Shown: positions 53,480-64,000 of the stretch, in pieces
Layout of the letters: the number at the start of each line of letters is the position of its first letter
How positions within the stretch are numbered: the first letter of the stretch is position 1
Origin: Paenibacillus peoriae
GTDB taxonomy: Bacteria > Bacillota > Bacilli > Paenibacillales > Paenibacillaceae
Assembly (NCBI RefSeq): GCF_022531965.1
Contig: NZ_CP092831.1
Coordinates: forward strand, 5,241,001-5,305,000
DNA: 64,000 nt
Reading direction: 5' to 3'
The notes under the pieces: model-generated
What the model saw: only the letters and a program-made list of their open reading frames with translations
The model's database searches: none
What the model was told of the DNA's origin: nothing
Program-made: the position numbers and the translations under genes

Positions 53480-53731
53480 CTAGAGCATCTGGCTCCAAGA
53501 GATGTAGCTCAACAGGAACCCCGAAACCAACTGTCCCAAAATAATAGCAAGAAACAAGTGCAGCAATCTGCCCTGCGGTCCTTTCGGTTGTCGGATTAAC
53601 AAATCCAGCTTTAAGCTCTGTAAAGCCCACCAAGCTAATGCTATACAAATGAGCGATACGATCATAGAGATCAGCGCGGTCATACTCGCCGATTGACTTA
53701 GCTGTTCTGCCAATTGCTGTTTCCCGTTCAA
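53480..53731 (-). CDS. DUF1146 (YwzB-like) membrane protein
   Basis: About 83 residues from TTG 53731 after GGGGGGAA. It has two membrane helices (ALISMIVSLICIALAWWALQSL, about 18-39, and HLFLAIILGQLVSGFLLSYI, about 57-76) joined by the short basic loop KLDLLIRQPKGPQGR, which is the DUF1146 pattern. The family sits between the ATP synthase operon and murA in Bacilli, as here. The role is unknown. Confidence 0.85.
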   Translation of the reverse strand: MNGKQQLAEQLSQSASMTALISMIVSLICIALAWWALQSLKLDLLIRQPKGPQGRLLHLFLAIILGQLVSGFLLSYISWSQML

Positions 53732-54077
53732 CCTTAATTCCCCCCATCTGCGTCACAGACTTCTTTATAATACTCGGCGAACGCCTAATATGCCAGTGCT
53801 ATTTCTGTTTTTAGGACATTTATTTCGACAAAATGTGATTAATCACTTCTGTTTCGTGAATTTAAAAGGTACTAAATACCTAGCAGCCAGGCAAGAAATA
53901 GGACTGTACATTTGGTAATAACAGCTAAAAAAGAGTCCGATCACAGTGATCGAAGGAAGCAAGGTTCCTCCTCACCCTCTACCGGACATTTTCTGGCAGA
54001 AGTTATGAATTGGTCTCCTTGTCGTTCCATCCGTATACTATGCCGAACCCTTTTAAAATTCCACTTAAACTCCAATA
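53732..54077 (-). other. Interval after the ATP synthase operon
   Basis: Roughly 345 bases with no recognisable gene. The minus strand holds a hairpin at 53939-53952 (CGATCAC / GTGATCG) followed by CTCTTTTTT, the probable end of the atp transcript. A 29-codon minus frame just before it is not supported by any ribosome site. Confidence 0.5.
53932..53954 (-). terminator. Probable terminator of the atp operon
   Basis: TCCGATC pairs with GATCG-GGA (with small interruptions) and is followed on the minus strand by CTCTTTTTT. The stem is short, so confidence is moderate. Confidence 0.5.
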
Positions 54078-54491
54078 TTAATTCTTATTGGTTCTGATGC
54101 TTGTAGCATTTAGACGGTTAAGCGCCCGTTGCAGAGCTACTTCCGCCCGATGATGATCTATCTGTTCCTGCTTGCTCTGGAGCCGCAGTTCTGCCCGCTC
54201 CCTTGCCGCACGGGCACGCTCCACATCAATTTCTTCGGAACGTTCCGCACTCTCAGCCAAAATGACCACTTTATCCTTGCGGACTTCAAGAAAGCCCCCA
54301 TTGACCGCGATCACTTCAGTTTGACCACCGATTTTAATGCGTATCGGTGCAATCTTCAAGGGAGTGACCAAGGGAAGGTGTCCGGGCAAAATCCCAAGAT
54401 CGCCTTCCGAGCCGCGAACACTGATGCTGTTTACCTGTTCTGTATAGACCAGGCGCTCCGGCGTCACAATCTCTAGTAAATACGTGCTCAC
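54078..54491 (-). CDS. atpC: ATP synthase F1 epsilon subunit
   Basis: 137 residues from GTG 54491 after GGAGGG. The N-terminal beta-sandwich (about 1-85, VTPERLVYTEQVNSISVRGSEGDLGILPGHLPLVTPL) is followed by a two-helix C-terminal domain (about 90-137, RARAARERAELRL ... ALQRALNRLNA). It links the rotor to the catalytic head and can inhibit ATP hydrolysis. It is the last gene of the operon, 70 bases after atpD. Confidence 0.97.
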   Translation of the reverse strand: MSTYLLEIVTPERLVYTEQVNSISVRGSEGDLGILPGHLPLVTPLKIAPIRIKIGGQTEVIAVNGGFLEVRKDKVVILAESAERSEEIDVERARAARERAELRLQSKQEQIDHHRAEVALQRALNRLNATSIRTNKN

Positions 54492-54561
54492 TTGAATCCC
54501 TCCTGGAAGCTGTCCGCAGACAGCTCACTTCGTAAGGCTCGGCTAATCTTTGCCTGTATGT

Positions 54562-55977
<1,416 letters not shown>

Positions 55978-56083
55978 CTACAAGCTTGCACAGCCGCAAA
56001 TCCGAACCACTCTGATTTGTTTTGCGCCCGCAATTTATCATAATAGTGTAGACTCTGCTATAAAACAGTCGCTATAAGCCTGA

Positions 56084-56950
56084 TTAAGACTGAGCACTTG
56101 CTCCTGCAACGATTTCCGTAATTTCCTGGGTAATAGCCGCTTGACGAGCACGGTTATAGGTCAAGGAAAGCTCACCAATTAACTTGGAAGCATTCTTCGT
56201 AGCAGATCCCATTGCCGTCATCTTCGCTCCCAGTTCACTAGCTTTACCATCCAGCAAAGCGCCGTAAATGAGCGTTTCCGCGTAACGTGGCAGCAATACT
56301 TCCAGCACTCCTTCTGGTGAAGGCTCATACTCATAGTTAATTGAGGATGAAGCTGTAGCTGAATCCGGTGTCGCCATTGGTAACAGACGGTCAACTGTTG
56401 GAATTTGAGTCAATGCGTTGACAAAGCGGTTATAGCATAGATAAAGCTCATCAAATTCTTTAAGTTCAAAGCCTTGTACAGCCTTGCTTGCAATCGTTTT
56501 GATATCTGCAAAAGCAGGTGTATCCGACAGATCTGTTACCGATTCAGCGATAGGAAATTCACGACGTCTAAAATAATCCCGTCCTTTTCGCCCAATGATG
56601 AAAATCACAAATTCATCCTGTGAACGGTGACGTTCAGAAATCGTCTGCGTAACCTGTCGTAAAATATTGGCGTTATAACCACCAGCCAGACCACGATCAG
56701 ATGTAATGATGAGATAAGCAGTCTTTTTAACCGGACGCGTTTCCAGCATTGGATGCTTGATGTTATTCGCTCCAGAAGCAATGCTACTCACAACTTCCTT
56801 AAGCTTTTCCGAGTAAGGACGAGCCGACTCCGCTTTCTCCTGAGCTTTTCTCAGCTTGGATGCAGCGACCATTTCCATCGCTTTCGTGATCTGCTTCGTA
56901 CTCTGCACACTTTTAATCTGACGTTTAATCTCGCGCATACCTTTTGCCAT
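56084..56950 (-). CDS. atpG: ATP synthase F1 gamma subunit
   Basis: 288 residues from ATG 56950 after GAAGGTGGTG; the reading frame can be extended 129 bases upstream but the family begins at MAKGMREIKRQIKSVQSTKQITKAMEMVAASKLR. The N- and C-terminal helices form the coiled rotor shaft; the C-terminal signature is ASELGAKMTAMGSATKNASKLI ... RQAAITQEITEIV. It turns inside the alpha-beta ring. Confidence 0.97.
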   Translation of the reverse strand: MAKGMREIKRQIKSVQSTKQITKAMEMVAASKLRKAQEKAESARPYSEKLKEVVSSIASGANNIKHPMLETRPVKKTAYLIITSDRGLAGGYNANILRQVTQTISERHRSQDEFVIFIIGRKGRDYFRRREFPIAESVTDLSDTPAFADIKTIASKAVQGFELKEFDELYLCYNRFVNALTQIPTVDRLLPMATPDSATASSSINYEYEPSPEGVLEVLLPRYAETLIYGALLDGKASELGAKMTAMGSATKNASKLIGELSLTYNRARQAAITQEITEIVAGASAQS

Positions 56951-57125
56951 GATTTCACCACCTTCAAGCTTTGGCAAAGCCAAAGCTAACTTCGTAAGAT
57001 TCAAATCCAGCCGGGCATATGTTAAAGGGCCTGTTATTGAGGGTAAAACATGCCAAGGAAGCCAAAACCCGGAGGGCACGCTTCCTTAGAACATCTTTCA
57101 TCATAAACAGGCAAATTCCAATGTA

Positions 57126-58646
<1,521 letters not shown>

Positions 58647-58659
58647 TCACCCCTATCTT

Positions 58660-59205
58660 CTATACTCGTCTGTTAAAGGATTTCTCGAGACGATCCAGCT
58701 TGCCGGCCAGACTGCCGTCGTACAATGTATCGCCGATAACCACTTTTAATCCGCCCAGCAGACTCGGGTCCACTATATTTTCCACACGGATTGTTTTATG
58801 TTCACGGGCTCCGAATTCCTCGGCTACCGCTGTTTTTTCCTGATCACTTAAAGCATAAGTCGAATACACCTTTGCATGAGCAAGTCCCAGCTTGTATTCC
58901 TGAATATCGAGGTATCCGGCAAGGAGAGATTCAAACAAATCTGCTCTACTACGCTGAATCAACAGTTTGATCGTGTTAATTAGCGAGGCAGACAACTTGC
59001 CTTCAAAACTGTTAGCCAGAACTTGAAGCTTGACCGCTTCCGTAATGTTAGGAGAATTAATGAATTTACGGATTTCAGCATCCCCCGATACAGCCTCTAC
59101 AAAAGCACGTAGCTCCTGCTCGGTTTCCATAATGGTCTGTTCCTGCTCTGCCACTTCAAACAAAGCTTTCGCATACCGTTTGGCTACTACCGTATCCCGG
59201 CTCAT
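58660..59205 (-). CDS. atpH: ATP synthase F1 delta subunit
   Basis: 181 residues beginning MSRDTVVAKRYAKALFEVAE and ending with the conserved VDPSLLGGLKVVIGDTLYDGSLAGKLDRLEKSF. The N-terminal six-helix domain (about 5-105) binds alpha; the C-terminal part binds subunit b. It overlaps the atpF stop by 4 bases, so translation is coupled. Confidence 0.97.
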   Translation of the reverse strand: MSRDTVVAKRYAKALFEVAEQEQTIMETEQELRAFVEAVSGDAEIRKFINSPNITEAVKLQVLANSFEGKLSASLINTIKLLIQRSRADLFESLLAGYLDIQEYKLGLAHAKVYSTYALSDQEKTAVAEEFGAREHKTIRVENIVDPSLLGGLKVVIGDTLYDGSLAGKLDRLEKSFNRRV

Positions 59206-59690
59206 GCTTTGCCTCCTACCTCTTTAAGGTATTGGTCGACAAGCTCTCCCTGGACTTGGTCTTCCTTGATTTCCTTTTGAATCAGTTTGGAAGCAATTTG
59301 TACCGAAGCTTTACCCACTTCGCTGCGCAGTTCGGCAACCGCCTTATTACGCTCGCTTGTGATTTCACGAACAGCTTCGTCTTTCAGGCGGACAGCTTCG
59401 TCTTTAGCCTGAACAATAATTTGCTCCGCTTGTTTGTTACCTGTTTGTTTTGACTGCTCAATAATGTCGTACGCTTCCTTACGTGCCTGCTGGAGAGCCT
59501 GCTTTTGCTCCTCAACATAAGCAGCAGCCTGTTCACGCGTCTGTGCCGCTTCATTCATTTGCTGTAATACAAGCTGACGCCGCTTCTCCATAACGGAAAA
59601 GAGAGGTCCGAATGCATAACGCGTCAGTAACCAGTACAAGATCAAAAATGCAATGATTGTGAAAACGATACTTGTCCAATTTAAACTCAA
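59202..59690 (-). CDS. atpF: ATP synthase Fo b subunit
   Basis: 162 residues. One membrane helix at the N-terminus (IVFTIIAFLILYWLLTRY, about 8-25) is followed by a long charged helix to the end (VMEKRRQLVLQQMNEAAQTREQAAAYVEEQKQ). The subunit is the stator stalk between membrane and F1. It lies about 110 bases after atpE. Confidence 0.97.
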   Translation of the reverse strand: MSLNWTSIVFTIIAFLILYWLLTRYAFGPLFSVMEKRRQLVLQQMNEAAQTREQAAAYVEEQKQALQQARKEAYDIIEQSKQTGNKQAEQIIVQAKDEAVRLKDEAVREITSERNKAVAELRSEVGKASVQIASKLIQKEIKEDQVQGELVDQYLKEVGGKA

Positions 59691-59799
59691 TTGAAGTCAC
59701 TCCTTTCCGGTGAACGTCGGTTCTGGATCTTTCATGTTCAAACGAACAAAGAAGGCGCGGATGGCTGTGCCTTCCCCGCCAAACCTTGCTTCCATTCAA

Positions 59800-60039
<240 letters not shown>

Positions 60040-60129
60040 TTAGTGATGTGTATTTGTGTGTTACATGTATTTGCAGTTAAGAGCGAAGCGTACTCCTGAA
60101 CTTAACTTAAAACCAGAAAACGAGCTTGT

Positions 60130-60954
60130 CTAATGCTCTTCTTCATGCGTGTCAATAGACTGTGAAATATATACAAACGTCAGAATCGTGAAGACGAACG
60201 CTTGGATACTGCCGACAAAAATACTGAATCCTTGCCAGACCACGAGTCCCAATACGGAAGCAACCATACCTCCCACACCAAGTGCTGTCATTTTCAGCAG
60301 AACACTGATCAAAACTTCGCCGGCAAAAATATTACCGAATAGACGCATACCATGTGTCAACAGTTTTGAGAACTGCTCAATCAAGTTAATTGGCAAAAAG
60401 AATGGAAATGGCTGAACGTAATGCTTGAAGTAAGCTTTGGTATTACGGAAAATCCCCAGGAAATGAACCAGGACAAAGATCATCAAAGCCAGTCCAATGG
60501 ATACCCCTGCATCTGCGGTAGGTGATTTCCACCAGCTGATGCCTACATGGGCAGCTTCTCCCGGGTGAGACGCCTGTGCTTGTTCTAATGCTTCTTTGAC
60601 CGGAATGATTTCATGTCCAAATACTTGGGCACTTTGCACATTATCGAATTCGGTCACAATCCCGAACGGTAATCCCAGCATATTTCCCACGAAGATGAAC
60701 ATGATCAGCGTCATCCCCAAAGAGAGGAATGGCTTCCCTTTTTTCAAATCCATTGTGCTGGTAATCAGTCCTTGAACGAATTCGACGACCCATTCCATAA
60801 AATTTTGCAGCTTGCTTGGATTGTCCACAGACAAATTGCGCGTTGCAGCAAATGCCAGTCCAAATACAATCGTGCAGGTCACAATAAGCATAATAATGAC
60901 GGACAAGTCAATGTTAAACCCGCCCAATTGGATAATCGGTGATTCATGCAACAT
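60130..60954 (-). CDS. atpB: ATP synthase Fo a subunit
   Basis: 274 residues with five to six helices. The essential Arg lies in HGMRLFGNIFAGE (about residue 213), with other motifs QNFMEWVVEFVQGLI and FVFTILTFVYISQS near the C-terminus. It forms the proton half-channels next to the c ring. The start ATG 60954 has GGGGTGAG upstream. The gene is second of the three membrane-subunit genes after atpI. Confidence 0.97.
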   Translation of the reverse strand: MLHESPIIQLGGFNIDLSVIIMLIVTCTIVFGLAFAATRNLSVDNPSKLQNFMEWVVEFVQGLITSTMDLKKGKPFLSLGMTLIMFIFVGNMLGLPFGIVTEFDNVQSAQVFGHEIIPVKEALEQAQASHPGEAAHVGISWWKSPTADAGVSIGLALMIFVLVHFLGIFRNTKAYFKHYVQPFPFFLPINLIEQFSKLLTHGMRLFGNIFAGEVLISVLLKMTALGVGGMVASVLGLVVWQGFSIFVGSIQAFVFTILTFVYISQSIDTHEEEH

Positions 60955-60983
60955 GTTTTCTCACCCCTTTCTCAGTTGAGCTA

Positions 60984-61364
60984 TCATTTTTCCTGAAGCG
61001 CGAATATGATGCCTATAATTAACAGAAGAAATTGCCCAGTCACCAGGCTTGCCATTACAGCGATCTCATGGAAGTAGGCCGGAAATTCTATCGCCAGCAC
61101 CACTGCCAAAATTGAGGTCCCTAATCGAAAGCCAAAGCCAATACCATACACTCTCTTCTTTCTTTCACCGGCGGCCGCACTCGCAACCTGTCGAATTTTG
61201 TAGGCCATATACAGCACATTTAGACAGCTTACTCCCGTTCCCAGAATGATTCCGTGAGCAATGTCACGATGTTGGGGCATGAAGGCGGAGACCAGGAAAC
61301 ACAGAGCCATAATACCAAGCGCTACGATCCATAACATTTTTTGCATACGGGTCATCTCATTCAT
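60984..61364 (-). CDS. atpI: ATP synthase subunit I (AtpI)
   Basis: 126 residues with four membrane helices (about 10-26, 31-47, 76-94, 100-122). AtpI is variable in sequence; the call rests on position, size and topology (first part MNEMTRMQKMLWIVALGIMALCFLVSAF). In the family it helps assemble the c ring or Mg2+ uptake. It overlaps the upstream AtpZ gene by 8 bases. Confidence 0.88.
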   Translation of the reverse strand: MNEMTRMQKMLWIVALGIMALCFLVSAFMPQHRDIAHGIILGTGVSCLNVLYMAYKIRQVASAAAGERKKRVYGIGFGFRLGTSILAVVLAIEFPAYFHEIAVMASLVTGQFLLLIIGIIFALQEK

Positions 61365-61611
61365 GGTTATCCCTCAATACCTTTCCGATCACAAGGGCAA
61401 TACTTAATGCGCCTACAACCAAGCCTGCGAGAACGCTTACGCCAATCCAAATTCCGGAGCCACCAAGTTTGGCATCGAGCCAATTTCCGGCATAGAAACC
61501 ACCCAGTGTGCATATCGCCAAATCAATGCCGATCGCGCTCACCAATCCAATTGCCTTGAAGGCATTTCCGGTGTTATTTCGGTTGTTGTTTTGCTTGGAA
61601 GGTTTGACCAC
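61357..61611 (-). CDS. AtpZ/AtpI-type small membrane protein
   Basis: 84 residues from GTG 61611. It has two membrane helices (AIGLVSAIGIDLAICTLGGFYAGNWL, about 20-45, and IWIGVSVLAGLVVGALSIALVIG, about 54-76), the pattern of AtpZ proteins that precede atpI. A short ATG frame at 61619 overlaps in another frame. It is the first gene of the atp operon. Confidence 0.82.
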   Translation of the reverse strand: MVKPSKQNNNRNNTGNAFKAIGLVSAIGIDLAICTLGGFYAGNWLDAKLGGSGIWIGVSVLAGLVVGALSIALVIGKVLRDNHE

Positions 61612-61641
61612 TTTTCCATGTCACCCCTGCAATTCCAGTCC

Positions 61642-61671
61642 ATTTTACTTAAATATAAGATGCTTTGTCAA
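61642..61671 (-). promoter_or_regulatory. Promoter of the atp operon
   Basis: On the minus strand TTGACA (61671-61666), 18 bases, then TAAAAT (61647-61642), about 30 bases before the AtpZ start. The -35 box and spacer fall inside one arm of the 14-bp inverted repeat at 61656-61722. Confidence 0.6.
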
Positions 61672-61722
61672 TTGAGATATTTTAGCGCCCTAAAGTATAA
61701 AATCAAACGACAAAGCATCTTA
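61656..61722. repeat. 14-bp perfect inverted repeat around the atp promoter
   Basis: TAAGATGCTTTGTC (61656-61669) and GACAAAGCATCTTA (61709-61722) flank 39 bases that contain a nested pairing (TTTAG / CTAAA). One arm overlaps the -35 box and spacer. It could be a terminator of mnaA, an operator, or both. Confidence 0.7.
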
Positions 61723-61782
61723 AATTGCTGTATCCCTTGGTAACCGTACAGTTTAACTGTATGCTTGCCTTGTAAAGAATAA

Positions 61783-62952
61783 TTATATCGGACGAACACC
61801 TTTTGTGAACATTGTGTGAAATTCTTCAGGACGTTCGGATTGAACGCCATAATGGTGCAAAATCGCATTGACAATTCTTACTGATGCTTTTCCATCGCCG
61901 TAAGGATTCGCTGCCTGACTCATAGAATCGTACAACGCGGAATCTGTCAAAAGTGCCTTGGTCCGATTGTACACGTTCTCTTCGTTCGTACCCACCAGTT
62001 CCAAGGTGCCCGCTTCAATTCCTTCCGGTCTTTCAGTCGTATCACGCAGCACCAGGACAGGTACTCCGAACGAAGGCGCTTCTTCCTGAAGCCCACCGGA
62101 ATCCGTAAGGATTAGATGTGTATGTGGGTAAAAATTGTGCAGATCCACGACATCCAGCGGATCAATCAGCTTAATACGCGGATGGTTGCCTAAAATCTCA
62201 AATGCAGGTTCCTTCACAGCCGGACTCGGATGAACCGGATAAACAATAGCGATATCCTCAAACTCATCCGCAATTCGCTTAACCGCATTAAAAATCTGAC
62301 GATGCGGTTCCCCTTGGGATTCCCGGCGATGTGCTGTCATAAGAATCAGGCGTTTGCCCTGAGCCCACTCCAGTACAGGGTGCTCGTAATCCTGGCGAAC
62401 CGTATACTGAAATACGTCAGTTACTGTATTGCCTGTAACATATATTCGCGATTCAGGCTTGTTTTCCTTCCGCAAATTTCCAGCCGATAAAGAAGTAGGC
62501 GAGAAATGCAGATCAGACAGCACGCCTGTGAGCTGACGGTTCATTTCTTCAGGATATGGAGAAAGCTTGTTCCACGTCCGCAAACCCGCTTCCACATGCC
62601 CTACTTCAATCTGCTGCATAAAGGCTGCATAGCTGGCGAGGAAAGTCGTCAGTGTATCACCGTGAACCAACACGATATCGGGCTTGGCCTCACGCAATAC
62701 AGGTTCCAGACCTTGAAGTACCCGCATGGAGATTTCATTCAGTGTCTGGCGATCCTTCATTACGTCCAGATCATAATCAGGGTGAATATTGAAAACTTCC
62801 AGAACCTGATCAAGCATCTGGCGATGTTGAGCCGTAACGCATACCACGGACTCGATATGCTCCGGGTGGCGCTGAAGCTCCAAAATAAGAGGAGCCATCT
62901 TAATCGCTTCCGGACGCACACCAAAAATTGTCATCACTTTGATTTTGGACAT
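61783..62952 (-). CDS. mnaA: UDP-N-acetylglucosamine 2-epimerase (non-hydrolysing)
   Basis: 389 residues. The motifs are IFGVRPEAIKMAPL (about 9-22), GHVEAGLRTWNKLSPYPEEMNRQL (about 117-140), and the UDP-binding LTDSGGLQEEAPSFGVPVLVLRDTTERPEGIEAG (about 289-322). It makes UDP-ManNAc from UDP-GlcNAc, the sugar used by TagA. In this genome it links to the secondary wall polymer encoded at 37-42 kb. The start ATG 62952 is at MSKIKVMTIFGVRPE. Confidence 0.96.
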   Translation of the reverse strand: MSKIKVMTIFGVRPEAIKMAPLILELQRHPEHIESVVCVTAQHRQMLDQVLEVFNIHPDYDLDVMKDRQTLNEISMRVLQGLEPVLREAKPDIVLVHGDTLTTFLASYAAFMQQIEVGHVEAGLRTWNKLSPYPEEMNRQLTGVLSDLHFSPTSLSAGNLRKENKPESRIYVTGNTVTDVFQYTVRQDYEHPVLEWAQGKRLILMTAHRRESQGEPHRQIFNAVKRIADEFEDIAIVYPVHPSPAVKEPAFEILGNHPRIKLIDPLDVVDLHNFYPHTHLILTDSGGLQEEAPSFGVPVLVLRDTTERPEGIEAGTLELVGTNEENVYNRTKALLTDSALYDSMSQAANPYGDGKASVRIVNAILHHYGVQSERPEEFHTMFTKGVRPI

Positions 62953-63061
62953 TTTCTGTTGAACCCCTTTTCATAATAAATGTCCGCTTCACAGATCTTC
63001 CATTATTTAAAATAAGGACCTGTATAACGTCCATAGATTTTGCCGAACTGCCAAAGGCAGT

Positions 63062-63691
63062 CTACTTGGTTCCGTACAAGCGGTCTCCCGCGTCACCAAG
63101 ACCCGGAATGATATATCCATGATCATCCAGACGCTCGTCCAGTGCAGCGACATAGATGTCTACATCAGGATGTGCATCCTGCACAGCTTTGACTCCTTCA
63201 GGAGCAGCAATCAGATTCATCATTTTAATTTGAGTGCAGCCTCTCTTTTTCAACACATCAATCGCCGCAATTGCAGAGCCACCCGTTGCAAGCATCGGAT
63301 CAATCACGATCAATTCGCGCTCAGTTACATCTGTAGGCAGCTTCGTATAGTATTCTACGGGTTGCAGCGTCTCAGGATCGCGGAACAGTCCCACATGGCC
63401 CACCTTTGCTGCAGGCAGCAGTTTTACTACGCCATCCAGCATACCCAAGCCTGCACGCAGAATCGGAATAAGACCCAGCATACGTCCGGAAATCACTTTA
63501 CCTTCTGTCTCAGCAACCGGTGTCTGCACCGTAATGCTTTCCAGCGGGATATCCCGTGTAATTTCATAAGCCATCAATGTTGCTACTTCATCCACCAGCT
63601 CGCGGAAATCCTTGGTGTTGGTCCGCACATCGCGGATAAATGTAAGTTTGTGTTGGATCAAAGGGTGATCACAAACCACCAGTTTCGCCAT
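63062..63691 (-). CDS. upp: Uracil phosphoribosyltransferase
   Basis: 209 residues. The PRPP-binding motif is [17 protein letters not shown] (about 130-146), and the uracil-binding region is [18 protein letters not shown] at the C-terminus. It converts uracil and PRPP to UMP for pyrimidine salvage. The start ATG 63691 has GGAGGG 9 bases upstream. It lies about 110 bases before mnaA. Confidence 0.98.
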   Translation of the reverse strand: MAKLVVCDHPLIQHKLTFIRDVRTNTKDFRELVDEVATLMAYEITRDIPLESITVQTPVAETEGKVISGRMLGLIPILRAGLGMLDGVVKLLPAAKVGHVGLFRDPETLQPVEYYTKLPTDVTERELIVIDPMLATGGSAIAAIDVLKKRGCTQIKMMNLIAAPEGVKAVQDAHPDVDIYVAALDERLDDHGYIIPGLGDAGDRLYGTK

Positions 63692-63827
63692 AATATATTC
63701 CCTCCGGTATTATCGTCACGTTCTTTCGCACCAGCATATCGAACTATCCTGAGTCGAAAGGATCTATGTAACCTATTTGTACAAACCAAATAAGCACAGA
63801 TGCAATGCGTGCCTGTAAATCCTGTTT

Positions 63828-63836
63828 ATTATAACA
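63828..63836 (-). promoter_or_regulatory. Extended -10 promoter for upp
   Basis: TGT-TATAAT on the minus strand, an extended -10, about 140 bases before upp. No strong -35 is visible at 16-18 bases; a TTGACA lies further upstream and may serve another start. Confidence 0.5.
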
Positions 63837-63950
63837 TTCCCTTGATTGATTTAACACCTGCCACCGTAACCTTTTGTCAAGGGAAAGATATGACATGTAA
63901 AATAATGAATAGGACCGCTTTACGTGTGACTTTTATCACATAAAAACACA

Positions 63951-63986
63951 ACAAAAAGGCTCTGACGGCCCTTGACCGCCAAAGCC
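63951..63986 (-). terminator. Terminator of the gene upstream of upp (outside the window)
   Basis: AGGCTTTGGCGG pairs with GCCGTCAGAGCCT around a short loop and is followed by TTTTTG on the minus strand. It would end the transcript of the preceding gene, which in many Firmicutes is glyA. Confidence 0.8.
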
Positions 63987-64000
63987 TGAAGGCTTTATAC

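Noticed and set aside
53912..54097. A 61-codon plus-strand frame across the end of atpC
   Set aside because: It runs antisense over the stop region of atpC and a terminator hairpin, without a ribosome site or family.
61540..61619. A 26-codon ATG frame overlapping the AtpZ gene start
   Set aside because: It is in another frame and the AtpZ frame has the family's two membrane helices; at most a tiny upstream frame.

Overview
The window is a chromosomal segment of an endospore-forming, flagellated, competence-gene-carrying Firmicute, and the gene content points to Paenibacillus, probably near P. polymyxa. The indicators are spore genes (spoIID, spoIIQ, spoIIID, an alpha/beta SASP), Bacillus-type synteny (comF / flgM-flgN-flgK-flgL / fliW; degS-degU; mbl-flhO-flhP; atpIBEFHAGDC), an SLH-domain surface protein next to csaB, and several proteins with the 'copper amine oxidase N-terminal' wall domain that Paenibacillus uses often. 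The genus call is an inference from gene content. Nearly all genes lie on the minus strand, so operons read from high to low coordinates. The only clear plus-strand operon is an efflux cassette at 15.2-20.7 kb.

Layout. 0-5 kb holds late flagellar genes: fliW (cut by the window edge), a DUF6470 protein, flgL, flgK, flgN, flgM and a yvyF-like gene. 5.6-9.5 kb holds a secreted LysM protein with a small possible leader ORF, then comFC and an enlarged comFA; no comFB is seen. 9.7-15 kb holds a short glycosyltransferase-like protein, degU, degS and a secreted phosphodiester glycosidase. 15.2-20.7 kb (+) holds an RND efflux adaptor, an RND permease and a TetR regulator with palindromic operator-like sites. 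20.8-25 kb holds metK behind a long structured leader, an alpha/beta SASP, a secreted 192-aa protein and a TolC-like protein with an N-terminal wall domain. 25-32.5 kb holds a repetitive S-layer-like protein with two possible start sites, then a second HlyD-type adaptor and RND permease. 32.8-42.2 kb holds a large SLH protein and tagO, tagA, csaB and a DUF5693 membrane protein, which together would make and use the pyruvylated secondary wall polymer that binds SLH domains. 42.4-44.7 kb holds pgcA and fabZ. 44.7-45.6 kb is a gene-free stretch packed with hairpins, including two inverted copies of a structured repeat. 45.6-53.7 kb holds a small EpuA-family protein, flhP, flhO, mbl, spoIIID, spoIIQ, spoIID, murA and a DUF1146 gene. 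54-61.6 kb is the complete F1Fo ATP synthase operon. The right end has mnaA/wecB and upp.

Two things deserve most attention. First, two RND permease/adaptor pairs lie either side of a TolC-family protein fused to a wall domain and beside S-layer-type proteins, in an organism expected to have a single membrane. This could be a trans-wall or trans-S-layer version of tripartite export. Second, the inverted repeat elements near 45.07-45.58 kb keep their outer arms almost unchanged while their inner stems differ in sequence but still pair. That pattern suggests selection on structure, or a mobile, bcr1-like repeat. All functional statements are from reading the sequence; no database search was run.
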